This document shows, piece by piece, positions 51,567 through 59,301 of a DNA stretch of 64,000 nt. The first letter of the stretch is position 1; each line of letters starts with the position of its first letter. The notes below the pieces were generated by a model. That model saw only the letters and a program-made list of their open reading frames with translations, was not told where the DNA came from and did not search any database. Origin of the DNA: DASRHK01 sp035650495 (lineage in GTDB: Bacteria > Pseudomonadota > Gammaproteobacteria > Nevskiales > Nevskiaceae); assembly GCA_035650495.1 (NCBI GenBank), contig DASRHK010000104.1:1-64000 (forward strand), written 5' to 3'. Both the position numbers and the translations under genes were made by a program.

Positions 51567-52582
51567 CAGACCACTCCCGCGCGCAGCAGGTCGTGCATGT
51601 GGATCGCTCCGATCAGCTTGCCGGCGTCGTCGACGACCATCAGCGACGTGATCTTGTGCTTCTCCATGAGCTGCACCGCTTCCACGGCAAGGCTCTCCGC
51701 ACGGACGGTCTTGCCGCCGCGGGTCATGGCCTCGGTGATCTTCGCGGTGCGCACGTCGATGCCCTGGTCGAGCGTGCGCCGCAGATCGCCGTCGGTGTAA
51801 ACGCCGAGGATCTTGTCGTTGGCATCCACGATCGCGGTCATCCCGAGTCCCTTGCGGGTCATCTCCAGCAGCGCGGCGGAGATGGTGACGTCGGGCGAGA
51901 CCTTCGGCAGGCGCGCGCCGGTGTGCATGAGGTCGGCGATCGTGAGCAGGAGCTTGCGGCCGAGCGATCCGCCCGGATGCGCGAGCGCGAAGTCTTCGCT
52001 GGTGAACCCGCGCGCTTCCAGCATCGCCACGGCGAGCGCATCGCCCATCGCGAGCGTCGCCGTCGTGCTGGCGGTCGGCGCGAGCTTGAGCGGACAGGCT
52101 TCCTGCGGCACGGAGACGTCGATGTGCACGGTCGATGTGCGCGCGAGCGTGGAGCCCGGCTTGCCGGTCATCGAGATGAGCGGCACTTCGAGGCGCTTGA
52201 TCAGCGGCAGGATGGTGACCACTTCCTCGGTCTCGCCGGAGTACGAGATGGCGAGCACGACGTCCTGGCGCGTGATCATGCCGAGATCGCCGTGCGAGGC
52301 TTCGCCGGGATGCACGAAGAACGCCGGCGATCCGGTCGACGCCAGCGTCGCCGCGATCTTGCCGCCGATGTGACCCGACTTGCCCATGCCGGTGACGACG
52401 ATGCGGCCCGTGCACGCGAGCATCAGCTCGCAGGCGCGCACGAAGGCGTCGTCGATGCGGGGCAGCAGCGCCTCGAGGCCGGCGCGCTCGATCTCGAGCG
52501 CCTGTCGCCCCATGCGCCGGAGCAGCTCGGGATCGCGGGACGGCACGGCCGGCCGCGGGCTTGCGCGGGACACTTTGGTCAT
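51566..52582 (-). CDS. kdsD: D-arabinose-5-phosphate isomerase KdsD
   Basis: 338 residues. SIS domain (GRIVVTGMGKSGHIGGKIAATLASTGSPAFF; AISYSGETEEVV; LAPTASTTATLAMGDALAVAML) and two CBS domains (MTRKGLGMTAIVD onward; KITSLMVVDDAGKLIGAIHMHDLLRAG). It makes arabinose-5-phosphate from ribulose-5-phosphate for Kdo synthesis. It is first of the leftward operon, with a -10-like box six bases before the ATG. Confidence 0.96.
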   Translation of the reverse strand: MTKVSRASPRPAVPSRDPELLRRMGRQALEIERAGLEALLPRIDDAFVRACELMLACTGRIVVTGMGKSGHIGGKIAATLASTGSPAFFVHPGEASHGDLGMITRQDVVLAISYSGETEEVVTILPLIKRLEVPLISMTGKPGSTLARTSTVHIDVSVPQEACPLKLAPTASTTATLAMGDALAVAMLEARGFTSEDFALAHPGGSLGRKLLLTIADLMHTGARLPKVSPDVTISAALLEMTRKGLGMTAIVDANDKILGVYTDGDLRRTLDQGIDVRTAKITEAMTRGGKTVRAESLAVEAVQLMEKHKITSLMVVDDAGKLIGAIHMHDLLRAGVV

Positions 52583-52588
52583 CGCGGC

Positions 52589-52594
52589 ATTGTA
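52589..52594 (-). promoter_or_regulatory. -10-like box for leaderless kdsD transcript
   Basis: TACAAT on the minus strand, six bases before the kdsD ATG (52582). Confidence 0.4.
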
Positions 52595-52603
52595 AATGAC
52601 GGG

Positions 52604-53773
52604 CTATGAACGCCGTCTGAGCCGCGCGGCGAAGAAGCCGTCGGTGCCGTGCCGGTGCGGCAACAGCTTGAGCAATTGGCCTTCGTAGGGAACGCCTTGC
52701 GCGCGCAGCACCGTCGCGGCGTCGTCGATCACGAAGTCCGTGTGGCTGCCGAGGAACCGGTAGACGACGCCCTCGTTCTCCGCGTTGGCGAGGCTGCACG
52801 TGGCGTAGACCAGGACGCCGCCCGGCCGCACGAGCGGCGCGGCCGATTCGAGCAGCTTCGACTGGACCGCGGCCAGCTTGTCGAGCGACACCGAGCGCAG
52901 CCGCAATTCGGGATTGCGGCGGAGCACGCCGCTGCCCGAGCACGGCGCGTCGATGAGGATGGCATCGGCAGCGCCTTCGAGATCCTTCAGCGAAGTCGTG
53001 GGCTTCAGCACGCGCGGCTGGACGATCCCCACGCCAGCGCGCTGCGCGCGGGGTCCGAGCTTGGCGAGCCGATGCGCGTTGCTGTCGAACGCGTGGATGC
53101 GGCCCTTGCCCTGCATCAGCGCGCCGAGCGCGAGCGATTTGCCGCCGGCGCCCGCGCAGTAATCGACGACGACGTCGCCCGCCTTCGGCGCGACCAGCAG
53201 CGCGAGCAGCTGGCTGCCTTCGTCCTGCGGCTCGATCGCGCCCTCCTTGTACGCGTGCGTCGCCTGCAGCGGCGCGCGCTTGCCCAATCGCAGGCCGATC
53301 GGCGACAGCGACGTCGGCTGCGCGACGATCTCGTCGTCGGCGAGCAGCATCCGCGCTTTGTCGCGCGTCGCCCGCAGCGTGTTCACGCGCAGGTCGACGG
53401 TTGCTGGCTGCTGGAGCGCAGCCGCGATCGCCCGCGTCTCTTCCGGACCGTAGTGCGCGATGAGCGACGTGTAGAGCCAATCGGGAAGATTGAGGCGCTG
53501 CGCCTCGGTGAGCTTCGACTCGTCGGCGCTCACTCCCTCGAGCTGGGCTTTGCACAGCGCCGCGGGATCGCTGCCGACGAGCGCCTCGAGGCGCCGGTAG
53601 TCGCGCAGCACGCCATAGACGACATCGCTGACGCCGGCGCGATCCTTCGAGCCCATCTGCGGACGGGTCCGGAACGCCTCCTGCAGGATCGCATCGGCCG
53701 GACGCCGTGCGTGCTGGATTTCAGCGAGACAGCTCATCGCAAGCTCGAGATGGAAGGGACGCAACGCCGCCAT
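52604..53773 (-). CDS. RsmB-like rRNA cytosine methyltransferase
   Basis: 389 residues. N-terminal NusB-like/RNA-binding part (ADAILQEAFRTRPQMGSKDR; LNLPDWLYTSLIAHYG) and SAM-dependent core: QDEGSQLLALLVAPKAGDVVVDYCAGAGGKSLALG (parts), DAILIDAPCSGSGVLRRNPELRLR and the catalytic Cys in VYATCSLANAENEG. It methylates a C in rRNA (m5C967 for RsmB), although other NSUN-type specificities are possible. The ATG shares a -10 region with the divergent ABC gene. Confidence 0.9.
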   Translation of the reverse strand: MAALRPFHLELAMSCLAEIQHARRPADAILQEAFRTRPQMGSKDRAGVSDVVYGVLRDYRRLEALVGSDPAALCKAQLEGVSADESKLTEAQRLNLPDWLYTSLIAHYGPEETRAIAAALQQPATVDLRVNTLRATRDKARMLLADDEIVAQPTSLSPIGLRLGKRAPLQATHAYKEGAIEPQDEGSQLLALLVAPKAGDVVVDYCAGAGGKSLALGALMQGKGRIHAFDSNAHRLAKLGPRAQRAGVGIVQPRVLKPTTSLKDLEGAADAILIDAPCSGSGVLRRNPELRLRSVSLDKLAAVQSKLLESAAPLVRPGGVLVYATCSLANAENEGVVYRFLGSHTDFVIDDAATVLRAQGVPYEGQLLKLLPHRHGTDGFFAARLRRRS

Positions 53774-53800
53774 GGAAATGAAAGACCCTGAAGAGTGACG

Positions 53801-53808
53801 AGTATAAT
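53801..53808. promoter_or_regulatory. Bidirectional -10 box
   Basis: Rightward TATAAT at 53803-53808, ten bases before the ATG at 53819. Leftward TATACT at 53806-53801, 27 bases before the methyltransferase ATG. The two share the same AT block in a 45-base divergent gap. The rightward transcript would have a leader of only a few bases. Confidence 0.5.
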
Positions 53809-53818
53809 TCGCGACCCT

Positions 53819-54736
53819 ATGACCGCATCGACCCAGACTGCGATCCGCATCGCGGGTGTCAAGAAATCCTTCGGCAAGGTACAGGCGCTGAAGGGCGTCG
53901 ACTTCGAGATCCGCCAGGGCGAGTACTTCGGCCTGCTCGGCCCGAACGGCGCGGGCAAGTCCACGTTGATCAACACGATCGCCGGCCTGATCCGCGCCGA
54001 CGCGGGACAGATCAGCGTGCTCGGCCACGACACCGTCACCGACTGGCGCACCGCGCGCCGCTCGATCGGCGTGGTGCCGCAGGAGCTCGTGTTCGACCCG
54101 TTCTTCAAGGTCGTCGACATGCTGCGCATCCAGGCGGGCTACTACGGCTGCGGCAAGGAAGTGTGGCCGTGGATCGATCACCTGCTCGATCGGCTCGATC
54201 TCAACGACAAGCGCAACGCGATGATGCGCGCGCTCTCCGGCGGCATGAAGCGGCGCGTGCTGATCGCGCAGGCGCTCGTGCACAAGCCGCCGGTGGTGAT
54301 CCTGGACGAGCCGACCGCGGGCGTCGACGTCGAGCTGCGCCGCGCGCTGTGGAGCTTCACGCGCGAGCTGCACGCCGGCGGCACCACGGTCGTGCTGACG
54401 ACGCACTACCTCGACGAAGCGCAGGCGCTGTGCGAGCGCATCGCCATCCTCGATCACGGCGAAGTGCAATTGATCGAATCGACCGAGCAGATCCTGGCGC
54501 GCCATCCGTTCCGCTTCCTCACCCTCAAGCTCCCGCAGGGCATCGAGCTGCCGCAGTCGCTGCGCGAGCGCGTCGTCGGCGAGAAGAACGGCACGCTCGA
54601 GCTCAAGCTCGAGAAGGACAAGCATCCGATCGGCGGCGTGTTCGAGGCGCTGCGCAAGGCCGGCATCGCGGTCGAGGACGTGCGCACGCGCGAGCCGACG
54701 CTGGAGGACATCTTCGTGGAGCTCACCAGTGACTGA
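53819..54736 (+). CDS. ABC transporter ATP-binding protein (YadG-like)
   Basis: 305 residues from the ATG at 53819; a GTG at 53795 precedes the -10 box and is unlikely. Walker A GLLGPNGAGKSTLINTIAG, signature MRALSGGMKRRVLIAQALV, Walker B PPVVILDEPTAGVDVELRR, H-loop VLTTHYLDEAQALCER, and a C-terminal extension ending EPTLEDIFVELTSD. It pairs with the ABC-2 permease whose start overlaps by eight bases. The set, YadGH-ibaG-murA, takes the place of mlaFEDCB-ibaG-murA of enterobacteria. Confidence 0.94.
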   Translation: MTASTQTAIRIAGVKKSFGKVQALKGVDFEIRQGEYFGLLGPNGAGKSTLINTIAGLIRADAGQISVLGHDTVTDWRTARRSIGVVPQELVFDPFFKVVDMLRIQAGYYGCGKEVWPWIDHLLDRLDLNDKRNAMMRALSGGMKRRVLIAQALVHKPPVVILDEPTAGVDVELRRALWSFTRELHAGGTTVVLTTHYLDEAQALCERIAILDHGEVQLIESTEQILARHPFRFLTLKLPQGIELPQSLRERVVGEKNGTLELKLEKDKHPIGGVFEALRKAGIAVEDVRTREPTLEDIFVELTSD

Positions 54737-55535
54737 CCTGTCGATGACGCCGCCGAGCCAGGTGCCGACGATGGACGTGCGCGTCGGCTTCATGACCCTG
54801 CTCAAGAAGGAATGCAAGCGCTTCTGGTCGGTGCTCGGGCAGACCGTCACGGCGCCGGTGATCACGGCGCTGCTCTATCTGCTCGTCTTCGCCCAGGCGA
54901 TGCAGGGTCGCGTGTCGGTGTATCCAGGCGTCTCCTACACCGAGTTCCTGATTCCGGGACTGGTGATGATGACGGTGATCCAGAACGCGTTCGCGAACAC
55001 CAGCTCGTCGCTGACGCAGAGCAAGATGATGGGCAACCTCGTGTTCCTGCTGATGGCGCCGATCGGGTCGCTCGAATGGTTCGGCGCGTATGTGTGCGCG
55101 GCGCTGGCGCGCGCGGGCCTGGTCGCGATGGTGATGCTCGCGGTGACTGCGCCGTTCGTGCACCTGCCGCTGCGCGAGCCGCTCGCGCTCCTCGCGATCT
55201 TCATCACCTCCGCCGGCAGCCTCGCCGTGCTGGGGCTGATCGCCGGCATCGTCGCGACCAAGTTCGATCACCTCGCCGCATTCACCAACTTCTTCATCAC
55301 GCCGCTGTCGTTCCTGTCGGGCGTGTTCTATTCGGTGCACTCGTTGCCGAAGTTCTGGTTCAACGCGTCTCACTTCAATCCGTTCTTCTACATGATCGAC
55401 GGCTTCCGCTACGGCTTCTTCGGCGCCGCCGACGTGCCGATCGCGCAGAGCCTGCTGTGGTCGACCGCATTCTTCGTGATCGTCTCGACCGTCTGCCTGC
55501 GCATGCTCATCACCGGCTACAAGCTTCGCCACTGA
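54729..55535 (+). CDS. ABC-2 type transporter permease (YadH-like)
   Basis: 268 residues from a GTG. Six membrane helices with PVITALLYLLVFAQAM, YTEFLIPGLVMMTVIQNAF, and the ABC-2 signature ITPLSFLSGVFYSVHSLPKF followed by FNPFFYMIDGFRYGFFG. It is the partner of the ATPase just upstream. Similar to the permease at 464-1246 in the same motifs. Cargo unknown; location beside murA hints at an envelope role. Confidence 0.93.
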   Translation: MTDLSMTPPSQVPTMDVRVGFMTLLKKECKRFWSVLGQTVTAPVITALLYLLVFAQAMQGRVSVYPGVSYTEFLIPGLVMMTVIQNAFANTSSSLTQSKMMGNLVFLLMAPIGSLEWFGAYVCAALARAGLVAMVMLAVTAPFVHLPLREPLALLAIFITSAGSLAVLGLIAGIVATKFDHLAAFTNFFITPLSFLSGVFYSVHSLPKFWFNASHFNPFFYMIDGFRYGFFGAADVPIAQSLLWSTAFFVIVSTVCLRMLITGYKLRH

Positions 55536-55536
55536 C

Positions 55537-55755
55537 ATGACCAAGGAAGAAATCGAACAGCTGATCAAGGCCGGATTGCCCGACGCAGCCGTCAAGGTCA
55601 CCGGCGACGACGGCCAGCACTTCGAGGCCGCGGTCATCTCGCCCGCCTTCACCGGCAAGCCGCTCCTCGCGCAGCACCGCATGGTCTACGCGACGCTCGG
55701 CGAGCGCATGGGTCGCGAGATCCACGCGCTGAAGCTCGTCACGCGCGCGCCGTAA
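55537..55755 (+). CDS. ibaG: BolA family protein IbaG
   Basis: 72 residues: EEIEQLIKAGLPDAAVKVTGDDGQHFEAAVIS (N-terminal part) and LLAQHRMVYATLGERMGREIHALKL. The BolA/IbaG fold binds [2Fe-2S] clusters with monothiol glutaredoxins. It starts one base after the permease stop, and the ibaG-murA order is conserved in gamma- and betaproteobacteria. Confidence 0.92.
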   Translation: MTKEEIEQLIKAGLPDAAVKVTGDDGQHFEAAVISPAFTGKPLLAQHRMVYATLGERMGREIHALKLVTRAP

Positions 55756-55785
55756 GCACTGCACAGAAACTGCACTCGAGTGCGG

Positions 55786-55791
55786 TAACGT
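55786..55791 (+). promoter_or_regulatory. -10-like box for possible leaderless murA transcript
   Basis: TAACGT followed by six bases and the ATG at 55798. The match to TATAAT is weak, but the spacing repeats that of other genes here. Confidence 0.3.
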
Positions 55792-55797
55792 TCCCTC

Positions 55798-57054
55798 ATG
55801 GACAAATTCGTCATCGAAGGCGGCGCGCGTCTGCAAGGTGAGCTCACCGCCGCCGGCGCCAAGAACGCCGCGCTCCCCATCCTCTGCGCGTGCCTGCTCT
55901 CCGACGAGGACCTCACGCTCTCGAACGTGCCGGTGCTGCACGACATCACCACGACCACGAAGCTGCTCGCGCAGATGGGCGTCGAGGTGAAGCGCGAAGA
56001 ACACGTCGTGCATTGCAATGCGAAGCCGATCAAGACCCACGTCGCGCCGTACGAGCTGGTGAAGACGATGCGCGCGTCGATCCTCGTGCTCGGCCCGCTG
56101 GTGGCGCGCCGCGGCGAAGCGCAGGTGTCGTTGCCCGGCGGCTGCGCGATCGGCGCGCGTCCGGTGAACCTGCATCTGCAAGGACTCGCCGCGATGGGCG
56201 CGGAGATCAGGCTCGAAGGCGGCTTCATCCACGCGAAGGCCGCCAAGCTGCACGGCGCGCGCATCGTATTCGACACGGTGACCGTCACGGGCACCGAGAA
56301 TCTGATGATGGCCGCCGTGCTCGCCGAGGGCGACACGGTGCTCGAGAACGCCGCGCGCGAGCCGGAAGTCGTCGATCTCGCACGCTGCCTCATCGCGATG
56401 GGCGCGCAGATCAAGGGCGCGGGAACCACGACGATCACGATCCAGGGTGTCTCGAAGCTGCGCGCGGCGGAGCACCGCGTGCTGCCCGATCGCATCGAGA
56501 CCGGCACGTTCCTCGCGGCCGCGGCGATCACGCGCGGCAAGATCCGCATCGGCAAGACCGATCCGAACCTGCTCGACGCGGTGCTGGTGAAATTGCAGCA
56601 GGCCGGCGCGAAGGTGCGCACCGGCGTCGACTTCATCGAGGTGGACATGGAAGGCCGCCGCCCGCGCGCGGTGAACATCCACACGATGCCGCATCCCGGA
56701 TTCCCCACCGACATGCAAGCGCAGTTCATGGCCGTGAACTGCGTCGCCGAAGGTGTCGGCACCATCACCGAGACGATCTTCGAGAACCGCTTCCAGCACG
56801 CACTCGAATTGCAGCGCCTCGGCGCCGACATCCGGCTCGAAGGCCACACCGCGATCGTCGCCGGCCGCGAGCATCTGCAAGGCGCGCCGGTGATGTGCAC
56901 CGACCTGCGCGCCTCCGCCGCGCTCGCCATCGCCGCGCTCGCAGCGCAAGGGCGCACCGAGCTCAATCGCGTGTATCACATCGATCGCGGATACGAGGAC
57001 ATCGAGGGCAAGCTCCGCTCGCTCGGGGCGAGCATTCAGCGCGTCAAAGCCTGA
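55798..57054 (+). CDS. murA: UDP-N-acetylglucosamine 1-carboxyvinyltransferase MurA
   Basis: 418 residues of the EPSP-synthase fold. Lys22 (GAKNAALPIL), catalytic Cys116 (VSLPGGCAIGARPVNLH), and a late FPTDMQAQFMAVNCVAEG and RASAALAIAALAAQG. It adds enolpyruvate from PEP to UDP-GlcNAc, the first committed step of peptidoglycan synthesis; Cys116 (not Asp) makes it the fosfomycin-sensitive form. It has a ~40-base gap after ibaG. Confidence 0.97.
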   Translation: MDKFVIEGGARLQGELTAAGAKNAALPILCACLLSDEDLTLSNVPVLHDITTTTKLLAQMGVEVKREEHVVHCNAKPIKTHVAPYELVKTMRASILVLGPLVARRGEAQVSLPGGCAIGARPVNLHLQGLAAMGAEIRLEGGFIHAKAAKLHGARIVFDTVTVTGTENLMMAAVLAEGDTVLENAAREPEVVDLARCLIAMGAQIKGAGTTTITIQGVSKLRAAEHRVLPDRIETGTFLAAAAITRGKIRIGKTDPNLLDAVLVKLQQAGAKVRTGVDFIEVDMEGRRPRAVNIHTMPHPGFPTDMQAQFMAVNCVAEGVGTITETIFENRFQHALELQRLGADIRLEGHTAIVAGREHLQGAPVMCTDLRASAALAIAALAAQGRTELNRVYHIDRGYEDIEGKLRSLGASIQRVKA

Positions 57055-57065
57055 GCGGTTCGTGC

Positions 57066-57178
57066 GTGTGCCCCGCCGATGTGGTCTGGCGGGGGACGCC
57101 TGTAAAAGCTCCGTTTAGCTCGTGCGCGGCCGTCCCTGGCCGCGCGACGCCCCCGCCAAACCACATCGGCGAAGCACA
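57066..57178 (+). repeat. Covarying intergenic hairpin element, copy C1
   Basis: Core identical to copy A (39571) except one base in the inner loop (GTCCCT versus CTCCCT), with the same TGTAAAAGCTCC and GCTCGT parts. The outer stem is GCCGATGTGG/CCACATCGGC instead of GCCGAATTGG/CCAATTCGGC: both arms changed together. It follows murA. Confidence 0.75.
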
Positions 57179-57218
57179 TCAAGCCCCAGCGCCGCGTCGC
57201 GGACACGGCGGTTCGGCG

Positions 57219-57326
57219 AGGTTCGTCGGCTTGGTTCGACCGGGGGCGTGTGCGGCCAGGGACGGCCGCACTCGAGCTAAAGGGAGCTTTCTCGGCGTCC
57301 CCCGGGCGGACCAAGCCGACGGACCT
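57219..57326 (-). repeat. Covarying intergenic hairpin element, copy C2 (inverted)
   Basis: Outer stem GTCGGCTTGG/CCAAGCCGAC, with GGTTC/GGACC extensions. On the minus strand it carries GGGGGACGCC, AGCTCGAGT, inner hairpin GTGCGGCC-GTCCCT-GGCCGCAC. Head-to-head with C1, about 40 bases apart, as in the A pair. Confidence 0.75.
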
Positions 57327-57340
57327 CCACGACGAACCCT

Positions 57341-57346
57341 TAGAAT
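57341..57346 (+). promoter_or_regulatory. -10-like box before hisG
   Basis: TAGAAT nine bases before the hisG ATG, implying a leader of about three bases. Confidence 0.4.
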
Positions 57347-57355
57347 GCGCGTCCC

Positions 57356-57982
57356 ATGACGACGCTGACGCTCGCACTTTCGAAGGGCCGAATCCTCGAT
57401 GATTCGCTGCCGCTGCTCGCCAGGATTGGCCTTGCGCCGGCCGGCGACGTCGGCCGCTTGCTGCGCGTGCAGTCGCAGGATCCGAGCGTGTCGCTGCTGA
57501 TCATCCGTCCCGCCGACGTTCCGACCTACGTCGAATATGGCGCCGCCGATCTCGGCATCGTCGGCAAGGACGTGTTGATGGAGCACGGCTCGTCGTCGCT
57601 GTACGAGCCGCTCGATCTCGATCTCGCGCGCTGCCGGCTGTCCGTCGCGGCACCGGCGAAGCGCGCGAAGATCGGCGCGCGGCGTCCGCGCGTGGCGACC
57701 AAGTATCTCGAGATCACGCGGCGCTACTTCGCCGACAAGGGCGAGCAGGTCGAGCTGATCAAGCTGTACGGGTCGATGGAGCTCGCGCCGCTCGTCGGTC
57801 TCGCTGATCTGATCGTCGATCTGGTCGACACCGGCAAGACGCTCAAAGCGAACGGCCTGGTCGAGATCGAGAAGATCTGCGACGTCACCGCGCGGCTCGT
57901 GGTGAACAAGGCCGCGATGAAGATGAAGCACGCCGCCGTGCGCGCGCTGATCGACAAGTTCACCAAGGCGACGCAGCGATGA
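57356..57982 (+). CDS. hisG: ATP phosphoribosyltransferase HisG, short form
   Basis: 208 residues, lacking the C-terminal regulatory domain, so it needs a HisZ partner (not in the window). Motifs: LALSKGRILDDSLPLLARIG, EYGAADLGIVGKDVL, RVATKYLEITRRYF, and the PRPP loop LVDTGKTLKANGL with upstream DLIVDL. First step of histidine synthesis. It is followed by hisD (ATGA overlap) and preceded by a pair of the hairpin elements. Confidence 0.96.
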   Translation: MTTLTLALSKGRILDDSLPLLARIGLAPAGDVGRLLRVQSQDPSVSLLIIRPADVPTYVEYGAADLGIVGKDVLMEHGSSSLYEPLDLDLARCRLSVAAPAKRAKIGARRPRVATKYLEITRRYFADKGEQVELIKLYGSMELAPLVGLADLIVDLVDTGKTLKANGLVEIEKICDVTARLVVNKAAMKMKHAAVRALIDKFTKATQR

Positions 57983-59301
57983 TCGCGATCGCGCGACTGT
58001 CGACGCGCGACGCCGGCTTCGATGCAACGCTCGGCAAGCTGCTCGATCGCGCACCGGAGCAGAACTGGCAGGTCGCCGAATCGGTGGCGCGCATCGTCGC
58101 CGACGTGCGCGGCAAGGGCGACGACGCCGTCATCGATTACACCACCCGCTTCGACCGTCGCAGCGTTCGGGACATCGACGAGCTCGAGATCAGTGCCGCC
58201 CAGCGCGCGAAGGCCTGGGAATCGCTCGACGGCGACCTGCGCGCCGCGCTCAGAACCGCCGCGCAGCGCATCAAGAACTACGCGCAGCACCAGAAGATCG
58301 CGGCATTCGAATTCGCCGACGCGACCGGCAATCGCCTTGGCCAGCGCGTCACTGCGCTCGACCGCGTTGGCATTTACGTGCCCGGTGGCAAGGCTGCGTA
58401 TCCGTCATCCGTGTTAATGAACGCGATTCCGGCGAAGGTCGCGGGCGTCGGCGAGATCATCATGTGCGCGCCGGCGCCGGGCGGCGAAATCAGTCCGGTC
58501 GTGCTCGGTGCGGCGCATCTCGCGGGCGTCGATCGGTTGTTCACCATCGGCGGCGCGCAAGCGATTGCAGCGCTCGCGTACGGTACGAAGACGATTCCTG
58601 CGGTCGACAAGATCGTCGGACCCGGCAACGCCTACGTCGCGGCCGCCAAGCGCATCGTGTTCGGACAAGTCGGCATCGACTCGATCGCGGGACCTTCCGA
58701 GATCGTCGTGATCTGCGACGGCCGGACGAGCGCCGACTGGATCGCGATGGATCTGTTCTCGCAGGCCGAGCACGACGAGGACGCGCAGTCGATCCTCATC
58801 TCGCCGAGCGCAAAGTTCCTCGACGCGGTCGCGAGCGCGATGGAGAAGCGGCTGCGCGAGCTTCCGCGCCGGGCGATCATCAGCGCCTCGCTGAAGAATC
58901 GCGGTGCGCTGATCGAGTGCCGCAACCTCGATCAGGCGGCGGAGATCGCCAATCGCATCGCGCCCGAGCATCTGGAGCTGTCGGTCGCCAAGCCGCGCGC
59001 GCTGCTGAAGAAGGTGCGTCACGCGGGCGCGGTGTTCCTCGGCCGCCACACGCCGGAGCCGTTCGGCGATTACTGCGCCGGCCCGAATCACGTGCTGCCA
59101 ACGTCGCGCGCAGCGCGCTTCTCCAATCCGCTCGGCGTCTACGAATTCCAGAAGCGCACGAGCCTGATCGAGTGCACGCCCGCGGGCGCGCGCAAGCTCG
59201 CGTCGATCGCCGGAACGCTCGCCGACGCGGAAGGTCTACAAGCGCACGCTGCGAGCGCGCGCGATCGCGCTGGCAACAAGAAGAAGGAGAGCAAGCGATG
59301 A
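57979..59301 (+). CDS. hisD: Histidinol dehydrogenase HisD
   Basis: 440 residues. Motifs: RVGIYVPGGKAAYPSSVLMNAIPA, GVDRLFTIGGAQAIAALAYG, KIVGPGNAYVAAAKRIVFGQVGIDSIAGPSE (part), FSQAEHDEDAQSILIS (zinc-site His) and GRHTPEPFGDYCAGPNHVLPT. It oxidises histidinol to histidine in two NAD steps. Couples to hisG (ATGA) and to the alcohol dehydrogenase (ATGA). hisC is not next. Confidence 0.97.
   Translation: MIAIARLSTRDAGFDATLGKLLDRAPEQNWQVAESVARIVADVRGKGDDAVIDYTTRFDRRSVRDIDELEISAAQRAKAWESLDGDLRAALRTAAQRIKNYAQHQKIAAFEFADATGNRLGQRVTALDRVGIYVPGGKAAYPSSVLMNAIPAKVAGVGEIIMCAPAPGGEISPVVLGAAHLAGVDRLFTIGGAQAIAALAYGTKTIPAVDKIVGPGNAYVAAAKRIVFGQVGIDSIAGPSEIVVICDGRTSADWIAMDLFSQAEHDEDAQSILISPSAKFLDAVASAMEKRLRELPRRAIISASLKNRGALIECRNLDQAAEIANRIAPEHLELSVAKPRALLKKVRHAGAVFLGRHTPEPFGDYCAGPNHVLPTSRAARFSNPLGVYEFQKRTSLIECTPAGARKLASIAGTLADAEGLQAHAASARDRAGNKKKESKR

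Noticed and set aside
55510..56979. 489-codon frame antisense to murA
   Set aside because: Composition shadow; murA has all catalytic residues.
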